In this document: positions 46,343 to 57,562 of the stretch, piece after piece
How positions within the stretch are numbered: position 1 is the first letter of the stretch
Layout: the number at the start of each line of letters is the position of its first letter
Assembly (NCBI GenBank): GCA_022818135.1
Contig: JAFMSR010000006.1
Span: 32,900,997-32,964,996 of the forward strand
Direction of reading: 5' to 3'
DNA length: 64,000 nucleotides
Source of the DNA: Saxidomus purpurata
Lineage: Eukaryota > Mollusca > Bivalvia > Venerida > Veneridae
The notes under the pieces: model-generated
The model's database searches: none
What the model was told of the DNA's origin: nothing
Seen by the model: only the letters and a program-made list of their open reading frames with translations
Program-made: the position numbers and the translations under genes

Positions 46343-46399
46343 GTAAGTTTAAGATATATTTTAAAAACTCTAAAAAGGGATGTGTCCGCCTACTGGTAG

Positions 46400-46528
46400 C
46401 ATCAACGTTCTCTTCCGGTCTATGTGAAGAAGAATGTATGGGACATACTCCAGAGACAGACACGTGCAAGGTCTGTCGAGCCACAGACAGATGAGGATAA
46501 TACAATTGCAAATTTAGGAACAGACTAG
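46400..46528 (+). CDS. Candidate terminal exon after the membrane segment
   Basis: It joins in phase 0 from the donor at 46342 through a 57-bp intron to an acceptor at 'cctactggtag'. It encodes HQRSLPVYVKKNVWDILQRQ, TRARSVEPQTDEDNTIANLG and TD, then TAG. The composition is charged and helix-like, as expected of a short cytoplasmic tail. If the intron were retained, the frame would end at 'SAYW' 42 bases earlier. The intron is short, which is the main doubt. Confidence 0.35.
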   Translation, partial: HQRSLPVYVKKNVWDILQRQTRARSVEPQTDEDNTIANLGTD

Positions 46529-46800
46529 AATTTCTGGAATGTCAGCAGTTATACCGGCATTTTCTGCAGTTTCAAGCCTAAACTTATCTACCCTTCTTAG
46601 GCACTTGGTGAGCTCGGGTGGTATAAAGATTCGATTATGTATAGCATAATTGCTTGAAAAAAAACTCGTACTCCAAACATAGCTTTGGAAAGCTAACTTA
46701 CTTTTTTAAAGTGATTTCACAAATTTATTTCTGGCTATTGTAAATGAGTACATTGTGCATTTTCTGTAGTAGACAGTTTAAGGTTATTTTCATGAATATA

Positions 46801-46981
46801 GGCCTATTTTGTACTTTAAATGAAAGATGTATAAGATTTTAAGCAATATCGCCTAAGTACGTCGGATTTGTATGTCCCGTGTTGTAAGTCCTTTTTTCTA
46901 ATTCATTGTTTTGAGAAGCCCCTCTAAAATATGGCAAAGTAGCAATCGACAACGGATTCGGATTAACTTATAAATGTCTAA
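46801..46981 (+). repeat. 181-bp duplicate, copy 1
   Basis: Identical base for base to 47294-47474, in direct orientation, with a partial MITE between them. Confidence 0.95.
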
Positions 46982-47293
46982 TAGCTTAAATGCTCTCAGT
47001 TGCCGTTGAAAAAAATAAAATTTTCAAAAATGACATTCTTATACATAAATATAAAACGAAATGATAGAATCAACAATAGAAGTAAAAATCTAGGTAGGAA
47101 TTTGCAAAACTCGACTGAAAATGCTGGTTTTAAGGCATCGCTACACTATATGCTTATATTGAAATTTCAAAAACGTTCGCAACGCTTTATTATTTGTTAG
47201 CGTATTATTTAAAATCTACAGATATACTTTACAGGAATTTATACTGGAACCTTTTTATATGACAATCTGTTCTTAAATATGTTATTTTCTTAC
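46982..47293. mobile_element. TTAA-type MITE, copy 3 (ends eroded)
   Basis: The interior matches copies at 21163 and 37484 ('agaatcaacaatagaagtaa', 'aatgctggttttaaggca', 'ctacactatatgcttatatt'). Its left end is eroded (cttaaatgctctcag) and the right end is missing where the second 181-bp duplicate begins. Confidence 0.7.
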
Positions 47294-47474
47294 GGCCTAT
47301 TTTGTACTTTAAATGAAAGATGTATAAGATTTTAAGCAATATCGCCTAAGTACGTCGGATTTGTATGTCCCGTGTTGTAAGTCCTTTTTTCTAATTCATT
47401 GTTTTGAGAAGCCCCTCTAAAATATGGCAAAGTAGCAATCGACAACGGATTCGGATTAACTTATAAATGTCTAA
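47294..47474 (+). repeat. 181-bp duplicate, copy 2
   Basis: See 46801-46981. The repeat period is 493 bp. Confidence 0.95.
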
Positions 47475-47815
47475 GAAAAGGAGTATACATTTCGATACTA
47501 TGGCTCACATAATATAAATTGGACATGGTGTGTTGAATCAGAAGCTATGTAATTGGAGCGTTGAATGTAGAAACCAGTATTCGTTAAACCACGCCAAGCA
47601 AAACTATTTTTGTGAATATAATATCTTCTTAATGAAACTGGCAAAAAATTGTTAAAGCTAGTCGCCGTTAAATGACGTCAGACCCAACTCACATATTCAC
47701 TAACCGATGCACCCACCCAACAATCTACGCATGCACACACATATGCACGCACAAACGCACGCACACGCTTATGCATGCACACGCATGCGCACACACCCAC
47801 ACGCTCGCTCAGTTA
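47475..47815. repeat. Duplicated flank of the cassettes, copy 2, with (CA/CG)n tract
   Basis: Relates to 42135-42270 and 44160-44250 in the same order, but no cassette exon follows. It ends in a degenerate 'acgcatgcacacacatatgc' type purine/pyrimidine-alternating tract (47690-47810), whose counterpart at 44220-44255 is short. Confidence 0.6.
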
Positions 47816-47819
47816 CTTA

Positions 47820-48650
47820 CTAGTACACTATAAATAATCTAGAAATAATCTTAAGTTGGATATTTTGATCTGATCACTTTTATAAATGATTATATTTTCA
47901 TCGTAATTGGACGCATCATAAGAATGTAGAATTTGAACGTATTGTACATTATGAACATAACAAAACGTAGCTTTCTGCATTTCCTATGCTATATCTGCAT
48001 TTACAGAAGGTAGGGTCACTCTTTATTGATATAAGAATGGCATATGTCATTTAACTGATTTATTTTATCACACTGTTACCCTTCAAATAGACAAATACGT
48101 ACTTTAGGTGCTTTAAAATATATTTTAAATTTGATTTGAACATACTAAATGAAAATACGTTGATTTAAGCATTTTTGCATACGTAAAAGCCACACAGGAA
48201 TGCTTCACATTACTCACGTAGGAAAACATGCATTTTTATTAAGCCTGATATGCGGTACTTAAATATTTAATTGTTTGTGGGAAAGGAATTGAACACCAAC
48301 TACTAATTTCATAGATATTTGGATGATTATCATAATATCACAACTACATTTTCTGGGGATGATGTTCATGTTAGGATTTTGGTCACTTTTAATTCATTTT
48401 CTTTTTGAAAAATCAATGAAAGACTTATTGCCTGATGCTTCAAGAGGAATGTCATACTCATAAAGTTTGCGAAGTATTCTGGTGGTTGCAAAGTTTATAC
48501 TTGCTTATATCCTACATCCGCGTTCTCTCGTTCTCATTGGACTTAGCTGCCACAGAGGATTAATGATAAACAAGAAAACTGTGATACAGAAGTTTCATAG
48601 CGGGCCTTAGAACTTTGTCTTATTTTTGTCATTACCAGTGCTCATTCCTT
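47820..48650. other. No supported gene
   Basis: Nothing recognised. Confidence 0.4.
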
Positions 48651-48651
48651 T

Positions 48652-49605
48652 TTAGCTCGACTTTTCGAAGAAAAGAGGAGCTATCCTACTCGCCTCGGCG
48701 TCGGCGTCCACGTTGATGTCACACATTGGTCAAGTTCTTCATAACACCCCACTTTATTTCAAAACCATTAGAGGTTTGGCTTTGAAACTTACTTGTTAAC
48801 CATCATAACCTCCATCTACATGCAAAAGTTAATAACTCTGTGTCAAGGTCTTACACAGAATTATGGCCCTTTTTACTTAGAAAGTGTATTGAGCTTGGTT
48901 AATTATTTCGTACCACCCATCTTTATTTCAAAACTATTAGAGGTAATGCATTGAAACTTACCATACTTATTTATCATCATTCCCTCCATCAATAGACAAG
49001 AGTACATAACTCTGTCAATGTTTTTGACAGAATTATGCCCCTTTTTTCTTAGAAAATACAGTGAATATGGGTAAAATCCACTAATTGACTTAACTCTTAG
49101 AGATATTACTTTGAAACTTTAAATGATTGTTTACATTAGTAGCCCCATCAGGCAAGAGAAGGTAACTCTGTCAAGGATTTATTGTAAAAATTCAGGTCCT
49201 TTATCGACTCAGAATCTTGGTTCAGTGGTTCGTACCAGTCCATGTTTTGACAAAACTGTTTGAGATTTTACTTTGAAAGTTGAAATACTTGGTTAACATC
49301 ATGATCCCCAAACATAGACAGGAAAAGGTAATTATGTCAAGGATTGTATTAGAAATATGGCCCTTTTAGACTTAGAAACTCAATTAAAACTTTTATTCTT
49401 GTCCACTTGTTGACGTAACCATTTGGATATTACTTTGAAAGTTAGTGTGCACATGAACCATCATGACACCTATCTGTAAGCAAGAGAAGATAAGTCTGTT
49501 AAAATGTTTTTTAATTTGTACTTTTTCTAGTTTGTGTGCTCTTAACTGTCAAAGTTTTGTTTTATTGGCAAGCACTGAAACAGTCGAGTGCGCTGACCTA
49601 CTGAC
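48652..49605 (+). repeat. AGCTCGAC-type dispersed repeat with ~170-bp internal units
   Basis: Starts tagctcgacttttcgaagaa and ends 'cagtcgagtgcgctgacctac' plus 'gacagctct', the two ends I know from a family scattered through bivalve genomes. Inside, five or six diverged units repeat 'attagaggt..g.nttgaaact', 'catcat..cctccat', 'caagag....taactctgtcaa' and 'ttatggccctttt.acttaga'. No protein is encoded. Confidence 0.75.
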
Positions 49606-49652
49606 AGCTCTGGTTAATTTTATTTTTGCTTTTCGAGAGACAGCTTCCTAAG

Positions 49653-50248
49653 TTTCCGGCGCAGCCGTATTATGCTCGATTTTGACCAGAAGTTGGTAAC
49701 TGTTCAACCGCCAATGAATTGACAAGTAGAAAGTACATGTATAACATGTATTGAATTGAGAAATATACTCTGTAATGCACCTTTTAATTGCATAATACCG
49801 AATGAAAAAGGTCAATCAAATGCTCTAAGACTTGTGTTTTCAGTCTTCCTTGAATGGTTTTATGATTAAAGTTCGTAAATAGTTCACATCTATCAACATT
49901 ATATGCTGTTACAAACTTTATCCTTGTTTTTCTTATCACATGTTACTCGAAATATTGACCGTTGTCACTAGTCGAGAAAGTATAATTACACTATACTCAT
50001 AATTAATATTAGTTTTTTATTAGATAGATATGAACTATTTACGTACTAAAATCATAAAACCATTCGTGAAAGACAGAAAACGCAAGTCTTTTATTTACCC
50101 TTTGCTTGCGATATTATCCAAATAAAAGGTGTCTTACAGAGTATTTTTTCAATCCAAAAATGTTATGCATTCTACTTGTATTTTCATTGGCGGTTGAAAG
50201 GTTACCAAATTCCGGCCAAAAGCGAGCTGAATTCGGCTGCGCCGGAAA
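49653..50248. mobile_element. Foldback element (596 bp)
   Basis: The ends TTTCCGGCGCAGCCG and CGGCTGCGCCGGAAA are perfect inverses. Inverted similarity extends about 250 bp from each end, for example 'ggtaactgttcaaccgccaa' at 49696 against 'ttggcggttgaaaggttacc' at 50187, and 'ttgaatggttttatgattaa' at 49850 against 50050. Only about 100 bp in the centre is unpaired. No target duplication was identified. Confidence 0.75.
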
Positions 50249-50249
50249 A

Positions 50250-52575
50250 TGAAACTTGCAAAAGAAATAAAATCTGGTAGGTACCCTTTGAAAAGCCGTC
50301 AGTATCAAATGTGAATACAAGTCACAAAAAAGCAATTATTTAGAAAGGTCTTAAAACAAATGATGCATTGTTTTACACTGTGTAAGCAACTTTACATTCA
50401 ACGTTTAAAGTTTCGATATGTAAATCTTCTAAAAGTAGTACTCACCAATTCTTAAAATGTTTTAAGAAACGAAATGGAAATTTTATGTAGTGGTTTTATC
50501 AAACGCTAGAATGTTATGAATAATTTCCTATTTGATTTCATAACGTATTGGAAATCCTTTTTAGATCGTATTTCACGTTTGTCAAAAATGAAATGCAACA
50601 AAGCGGAGAACATCTTTCTTAAGACTGTCGTAAGATATCTTTATACAACTTAAAGATTAACAGTGTTTATCGTTAGAACGTTTTATACCATGTCTTTATA
50701 ATAGCTCAAAGGTGGATTTTCTGTGAATAAGCTTGTTTTAAAAATGTCTTTGGATGTTATAGGGACAGGCATCATTTGCTTCATTTTCTGAACGTTCTAA
50801 TGAAAGATTAACACTACATTATTATTGTTTTGTCACTTAGAGCGTTCTAAATATAAAGTGAATTTGATGAAAATGGTCATTTTAACATTGTAAAGATTTC
50901 TATTTTTCTGGTGCTTTTCTGTATAATTTTATTGAAAGTTATCGGGTTGTCAAGATTTGTTTTGTTATATTATGACAAAACATTGATTATTTTAGAATTT
51001 TATATGAAAAAATGCTTATAAAATGGAGAACTTTGGTCCCATATTCAAGATAGACCGTGTTTCTGATAGTGTTTATTATTTCTCTGAAAGAAACGAAAAA
51101 ACAAACGGTTCGAATAATTGAGTTACGAAACATTTAACGAAGTTCTTATATTTCAAAAGAAAATGTGCAGTGTTTTTACTTACATATTCATTTTTGCAAA
51201 GCTTCTACAATCTCAACAGGATGGTTTATAGTACAGAGTATTCATAGGCAGACTGAATGGTGTATGACATCGTTGGCATCTGTCTATCTCATGAAAAACA
51301 TGAACAGTTTTTACTAATAGAAAAGTATGTACATTTGTAACATGTAATAATATACTTGTTCAAATAAGTGGAAGTACATGTACATGTAATATGTTATTCA
51401 GAAATGTTAAGACCAATCAAGGTAATGTTATTTAATATCTGACAGTATTTTATAACTTAATATGTTATGCTGAATACGAATACAAACTGTATGTTTAAAA
51501 TACTACTTACATCAAAACAGCCTCAACTAAAATTATTTCAAATATATTGGCATTTTACTTTCTGAACTCGAATTGAATGTTAAACTCTATTACTAGACGT
51601 GTAAGCAGTTTTTGGCACTATACACTCAAAAAATCACTTGCAATGTTTTAGAATATCTCCCCAAATAGTAATAAAACCCCATACATATCCCCCAAAGAAA
51701 ACTCTTTTCCGGGGAAAGAATTATATTTTACGACGATGGTCCTTCTGTTATTAGGCCCGGTCATCTGATAATCGCAATTTTAATATACTCATTAGTGAGC
51801 AAACATTTGACATTTACTCACATACATGTATTACTACGTAGAGACAGCAGCATGACTTGTATGTACTATGCCGCGACCTTCCAATCAACCAAATTGGTAA
51901 AATAACTAGACACGCGGTCTTTTTGACATTTTGTTTGCTCACTCATTTGACATATTTTGAACAAAGATAACTTTTTTAATTGAAGCCCGATTAGCACGCG
52001 GTTAGAAACATTTGGACACTTTTTTATTGCCAAGGAAACGGTGTTAGGGATTTTCTTCATTTGTTTATTTGTCATTTGTAATTGCGTAATGTAGAGGAAG
52101 TAAATAACGGTAAAACCTATGATATTGAATATCTTCTGTTTAAAGACAGATATTCAAAATCGGTGACACGGTTCCCTAGATATATAGATATATATTTCGA
52201 TGAAAAAAGTAAAAATAAATTTGTTAGCCAATTTAGAAAATTCTATTTTTCTTTCAATTTTATGCGGCCTAACACAAAAGCAAACAACAGTTAGCTATGT
52301 TTTTTCTCTCAAAATTTATATACTGAATTAAATAAATATGACTTGATATGGCTTAAAATTAATGATTTAATTTACTTAATAAACTGTGCTTCGCGTTTCA
52401 TACAATTCATCAGGCACAATTGTAGTGAATGAAGTGTTTCCATGACGTTGACGTCATAACTTCCTGCAAGGGAGATTACTGTTGTAAAACTGCAGATAAA
52501 TAATGTTAATTGATAGCGTAAAGCCTTGGTATGAATTTTTTAATAAAATAATTTTCTTCTGCTAACCTAGCTGAA
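50250..52575. other. No supported gene
   Basis: AT-rich. Short frames only. A 'gtacatgtacatgta' palindromic word lies at 51373. Nothing else recognised. Confidence 0.4.
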
Positions 52576-52580
52576 ACACA

Positions 52581-52963
52581 TTAATTTTTTAATTTAAAGA
52601 AAGGAAATATTTCAAAATCTTTATTTCCACATCTGTCTAAATGTTCACTTAAAGGAATTTGTCTTGTTGAATGGTCTCTTATTTGTTGCGAACGGATTGT
52701 TCTACGTGTTCTTAGTTTTTCTCCAGTTTGGCCAATATAGTATTCCCTACAACAGGTACATGTTATAACATACAATACATTTTGTACATCGCATGACGTA
52801 TCGTGGTTCACGTAGAACTATTTTCTTTGAAACTGTAAAAATGTATTTTCAACGATATGTTTGCAAAGCGAACACTTGGGTTTGTGGCATTTTGTTACTT
52901 TAAATAATTTAATTTCTGTGAATTTTGCTCTTGTAAGTAACCTTTTAAAAAGACAAGCACCAA
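52581..52963 (-). pseudogene. Penelope-like element: linker zinc finger and GIY-YIG endonuclease end
   Basis: Read leftward from about 52963, the frame gives GACLFKRLLTRAKFTEIKLF, a Cys motif CHKPKCSLCKH (CxxxxCxxC), and a TAG stop at 52818-52820. It then continues with CDVQNVLYVITCTCCREYYI, GQTGEKLRTRR and RQIPLSEHLDRCGNKDFEI to the terminal TAA. The order RT-linker, CxxC knuckle and GIY-YIG (here YVITC...EYYIGQTG) is the signature of endonuclease-bearing Penelope-like retroelements. The upstream reverse transcriptase is missing and the in-frame stop makes this copy inactive. GIY-YIG nicks target DNA for retrotransposition in active elements. Confidence 0.85.
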
Positions 52964-53857
52964 ATTAAAAAAAGTTACAGTTTCAAAGGAAAAAAAGTAT
53001 ATATGACCATTCGTATTAGAAATGGAAATAAATTGAATATATATAAAAAACAGAGATTTGAGAACACTTGATCTAAGCGCAGCAGGCGTACCTTAAGCAA
53101 AAAAAGCCAGTTTACTTAATTTACAAATACTTACTATTAACACATCTCATTAAAAAAACCAGAAACTAAAAATACAGCAAAACGTACCTCATGCTTATAT
53201 AATTCTGTGTTTACTAAAATATTCCTAAATCATGGTAACTTTTTTACTTTCTCTTATCAAAATAGTCAACCATCAATTTGCCTATGATTCAGTGAGCTCT
53301 GTGATTTTTATGAAGATACGTATTCGAAAAATACCCTTCTGACAGCAATTACTGCCAACAAATGCACATTTTCTTTTCTGTTTAAGGCGATCATTATATT
53401 GATTTAATACTTAGTGGTTTGACTACCAGTAAATTGATACGAATTTGTCAATGCACATTACTCCCCAATGAATATCGGGTAGACTAGTTTTATCGCAATG
53501 GCAAAAAAATTGAAAAGAGGCACTCAGCTATTAATATCAAATACTTTGTTCAGGTAATTTAGGTTGGAAGATTTCTTTTTCATTTCAAATTTATAATGTC
53601 TCGTATTACAATATGTTAATAAAGACAAAATATTTTTTCACAAATTACAAACTTAAATATCATGAAATCCTCTTTTATATACTCTTGAATGAAAAGATGT
53701 AGGCTTTGTATAAAAAATAATCGTTTTTATTATTTGTGTGTCAGAAATCATTTCTTTAGAATACAGCACAAAAATAAATCAACGGGTTTAACATTCTGTT
53801 CTATATAGAACTATTTTTCTTCGCGAACGAAAACAATTTGTTCCGATCATGTATTTT

Positions 53858-53900
53858 CCCGCGCTATAAAAAAGCAATGCGTTCCAAATGCACAGTTAGT
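53858..53900 (+). promoter_or_regulatory. Possible TATA promoter
   Basis: 'cccgcgcTATAAAAaagc' is followed about 30 bp on by 'gcacagttagtcc', a loose initiator. No open exon follows clearly, so it may be chance or a transposon promoter. Confidence 0.2.
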
Positions 53901-54194
53901 CCGGAGAAATTAAAGACTTTTAACCAATATTTCCGTGTACGCAGAGTAATGTTTTTGTGATCTGTCAGAACATCGTATGCGGTTTCAACATTTTTTGCCA
54001 ACACCTATGTTAACAGCTGTATTTTTTACAGTTTCGCTAGCTGTTGAGTGTGTTGTGTAAGACTATATACACATCGCATACATTTTATCTCCTTTGAGTA
54101 CATGAAACTATCAGAAAATTATTTATTTCTATTGGAAGTGAAATAAATATAAAATAATAGAAAGTTTTTAAAATCAATTAGATACATAAAAATA

Positions 54195-54300
54195 ATATGG
54201 TCGGACGAGGGCTCAACCAGCAACTTGAAAGTAAAACATACATATCATACGCTCAAATATCTAGGTTTTAACCACGCGACTTCCCTCGTATCAAAGCTAC
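54195..54300 (-). repeat. tRNA-like sequence, degenerate
   Basis: The minus strand has 'gtcgcgtggttaaaacctag' (A-box-like) and 'gctggttgagccctcg' (B-box lacking one base). Stems do not form a cloverleaf; probably a SINE head. Confidence 0.3.
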
Positions 54301-54588
54301 TGGTATGTATTAAAACGTATTACCTCGGTACTGGAGCAGTCTATTTTAAAAGTACAAAAAGTGTATGAACTAGAAATTGAACCGAAGTCAGATACATTGT
54401 ATTTCAAACATTTATTTTGTTACGGTAAGATTATATGCAATCTCTACTTGACAATTTAAAGGGAAAGTAACTGCTGAGAGAGTATGCTAAACTTCATGGA
54501 GATGTTACTTCCACTTACAATAGGTAGTACCTTCATGTGAAAGTAGTGCGTAGAATGTATCTCTGCACCCAAGCCAATCATCAGTACC

Positions 54589-55230
54589 TTGATTACTCTT
54601 CCTGCCACCCATAAGCCATTTAAAAGTGGTATTCGACAGAGTCAAGCAAAGAGGAATCGTGTTATAATTTCTTACGATGATGCATTTTTTCGTCCATTGG
54701 AATATTTACAGGAACCTTTTCTTAGAAGAAATTACCAACTTGACATTATTGACGAGGCTTTTACCAAAGTTAAATATTAACACAAAGTGAAACCCTTAAA
54801 TACAATAATAAAGAGAGAAATAGGCATGACAATATATTTCAATTTGTAAATGAATACAACCCGTCCTTACCGAATATAGTGAATATTCTCTATAAATACT
54901 GGGGTTTGCTTACACTTTCCAACAATGCAGCTGTTCAATATTTACATTCATTCAATCCTACCACATCTAAAGTTTAACATGCAGTATGTGGGACAGACAC
55001 GTCAACAAATTTCACAAAGAATGAACAGTGAGTGACAATAACAATTCTACCGACCCTTGATATGCTACAAATATAGCTACTCATATTCATTGTTCGAGTC
55101 ATACTATAAGCAAATTTTAGTTTCATGCCTAAAGATACTGTAAATAATAATATGGAAAGCTATTACGTGAATCATTTGGATACATAAACTTTGTACGAAA
55201 ATCCCGGACGGTCTGAACACAAGGATGTTG
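54589..55230 (+). pseudogene. Second Penelope-like fragment: RT thumb and GIY-YIG, plus strand
   Basis: The first 63 codons include RPLEYLQEPFLRRNYQLDII and DEAFTKVKY. After a stop, RTs-like thumb sequence continues (FVNEYNPSLPNIVNILYKYW, then GLLTLSNNAAVQYLHSF). A jump then leads straight to a GIY-YIG core, MQYVGQTRQQISQRMNS (54980-55030), and shifted remnants of its end (VATHIHCSSHTISKF near 55070; then an NNM-type helix and LYENPGRSEHKD near 55185-55225). The Cys linker is deleted. It differs from the minus-strand fragment (QYVGQT against YYIGQT), so two Penelope lineages are present. Inactive. Confidence 0.75.
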
Positions 55231-55631
55231 TATCCAGTTTAGAAATTATTTTTAATTTCTTGTTAATTTTCTATTAAATATGGGTATGTTGGTTTTAATA
55301 CTAAATAATGTATTTTATAATATTTCGTAATTAAAACCGCTGCATCATTGTTTGATCCATATCTATATTAAGAAATATTCAAAACGTTTATGCGCTATTT
55401 TGCACGTTGACGTTCGCGTCCGACTTACGGATGTGACATCATATTTGTTTATAAAATACATTTATTCTGAAGAAGGCTTTACAATAAAAGTTTAAACTAT
55501 AAGTGCGTTGATTTTTTTCCACATTATATCATTAAAAGAGCACATTAATAGAAGTTATATTCGCCGTCAAATGAAACAAATAACTGAAAAATAGAACAGC
55601 TCGAAAGTGTATTGGTATGTCTGTTTCAAAC

Positions 55632-56345
55632 AAGAGCTGTCCCTCACAAGTGACAAATGTCCCCGAAAAGGTGTCTCACAGTCTGTGTCCTCGCCATTTG
55701 CTCAACAATTGTGCCATGTAATTTTAAAATCCTTCCATGCATGACAGACTTATTACGCATACAGTATTCCATTTCTTTTAAACACTAAGTGTGACCTTGA
55801 CCTTTGAGGTAGGTCTTGCACGCGACACTTCGTCTTGATGTGCTGAACATTTGTGCCAACTTATTTTAAAATCAATCAAAGCATGACAAAATTACAGTCC
55901 GGACAGAAATATATGCATATATACAGGTTTCCATTACCTATAAACTCTAAGTGTGACCTTGACCTTTGAGGTAGAGACGTGGGTCTTGCACGCGACACGT
56001 CGGCTTGATGTGCGTAACATGTGTACCAAGTTATTTATAAATCAATCAATGCATGACAAAGTAACTGTCCGGACACGAATGTGTGCATATATACAGGATT
56101 CCATTACCTTCAAACTCTATGAGTGACCTTGGCCTTTGAGGTAGCGACGTGGTTCTTGCACGCGACATGTATTGATGTGCTAGACATTTGTGCCACGTTA
56201 TTTCAAAAGCTATCGATGCATGACAAAGTTACAGCCCTCACACGAAAAACTGTAAGGGCAGACGCACAGACGGACGGACGGACGGACAGACGGACGCACT
56301 TAATATGCCACCCCTCGGGAGTATAAAACAAGGCCGAATCACCGA
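55632..56345 (+). repeat. CAAGAGCTGTC-type dispersed repeat with ~170-bp units
   Basis: Begins 'caagagctgtccctcacaag'. Three units then repeat 'gtgaccttgacctttgaggt', 'cttgcacgcgaca', 'tgatgtgct', 'tgccaagttattt', 'gcatgacaaagttac', 'ccggaca' and 'atatacaggattccatt'. It ends with (acgg)n/(acag)n-type sequence (56270-56296) and 'ccacccctcgggagtataaa'. The ORF at 56123 is a shadow. Confidence 0.75.
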
Positions 56346-56411
56346 GGGGTATTGTTACTTCAGTTAAACTGTTTAGTTTCTATCAAATAGAATAAGTATG
56401 TAACAATAGTA

Positions 56412-56895
56412 CTACATCACATTTAGGGCTTCACGTATGTAAATAGTCCAATTTATATGCTGGTCCTGATAACCTTTTGTCAAAGGTTTTCGATTTGAGG
56501 GTAGCGTGTTATCAAACATATCGTTATTGTAAAACTTCAAAGTATTCCCCCCTTTCAATTTTTGTAACCTTTTTATCCAGTCGTTAAATGCAACAAGATA
56601 AACTTTTTTGGTATCTGTTAGAGACACTGGTATATAGCACTACCAGGACAACTTCTAGACTTAATTTCTTCCTGGAAGCAATTACGTAAGGATTGGAAAT
56701 AAAAAGGTTGGCTTTGCATGGATTCAGGTTCGTTGAGTCAAATTGATGGGTTACAACATGCAAGTTTTCAGATGTCGCGAAAATCTTTATATCCTCGCAC
56801 CTTTGAGAGGAGGTGTTGTCATGAATCAGATAGGTACCTGACCATACATTGCTTGGATGCTTCCAGTTGTTAAAAACTTTAAATTTCTTCAACAC
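56412..56895 (-). pseudogene. Unrecognised frameshifted coding block
   Basis: Two long minus-strand frames are end to end: 56895-56584 (FKVFNNWKHPSNVWSGTYLI, SENLHVVTHQFDSTNLNPCK) and 56627-56412 (SLTDTKKVYLVAFNDWIKRL, NTLPSNRKPLTKGYQDQHIN). They overlap by about 40 bp around 56600, and the change from one to the other reads like a single protein broken by one frameshift. Composition is protein-like (Trp, Asn, Asp and Lys well distributed). I do not recognise the family; a transposon-derived or captured gene is possible. Confidence 0.35.
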
Positions 56896-56929
56896 ATTTG
56901 TATAAAGATACTAAGCCAATCTTAGTGAG

Positions 56930-57562
56930 AGTTGCGAGTGCGCTGCGACATTACGCTATACTAAACATCTGTTAAGTGTCATCAAATTCTATCAATAGGT
57001 TCCTATATTCTATATGTAGGTAATATCACTGGCCGAACGGACCGACGGACATCCCCTCTGGTACCACCATTAGCCGATTCAAAACAAACCTCAAATAGCT
57101 GTTCAGTGAGTGCTGTACTTCAATGAATATTTATCGAAGCACAACATGCAAACAATAAGCACAAAAAGGTTTGGTATCAATCATTTCCGTAAAGTGTGTT
57201 TAATTTCCCGCCATTGGTTGCTGGACAAAATTTGCTGAAAAAATTGAAGGACCATAACCTTAGCACAATCATTCGAGCGCAACATTCAAATGATATGCAC
57301 GAATAGTCTTCATTTGTTTCATTGGTATGTGGCAAGTCGTTGCTGAAAAATAGCGGACATACAAGTAACACCAGTATACCCCCGTTTAACTTCATAAAAT
57401 TGTTCTTTAGAGTATACTCTACAAAATTGTTCAAACAGTTTCATCCGGCTGCACAAAAAGGCAGTCAGAACATAGAATAGTAAAACATATTTAAATCAGA
57501 TTTTCTCCTAGCCAATGGTTCAATTTCAACCAAACTGAAATTAACAGTTCTATCAAAATTGT
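56930..57562. other. No confident gene; downstream flank of the Ly6-type gene
   Basis: A minus-strand frame (57434-57177) has a hydrophobic start (KLNGGILVLLVCPLFF) but no supporting splice sites or paralogue, so I leave it uncalled. Confidence 0.3.

Larger units (their letters stand above)
52965..54560. other. No supported gene
   Basis: AT-rich and repetitive-looking. It includes a TATA-type motif (53863) and a tRNA-like segment (54195-54300), given separately. Confidence 0.4.

Noticed and set aside
48652..49605. A CRISPR-like or tandem array
   Set aside because: Units are long (~170 bp), diverged and contain no constant repeat/variable spacer structure; it is a dispersed eukaryotic repeat.
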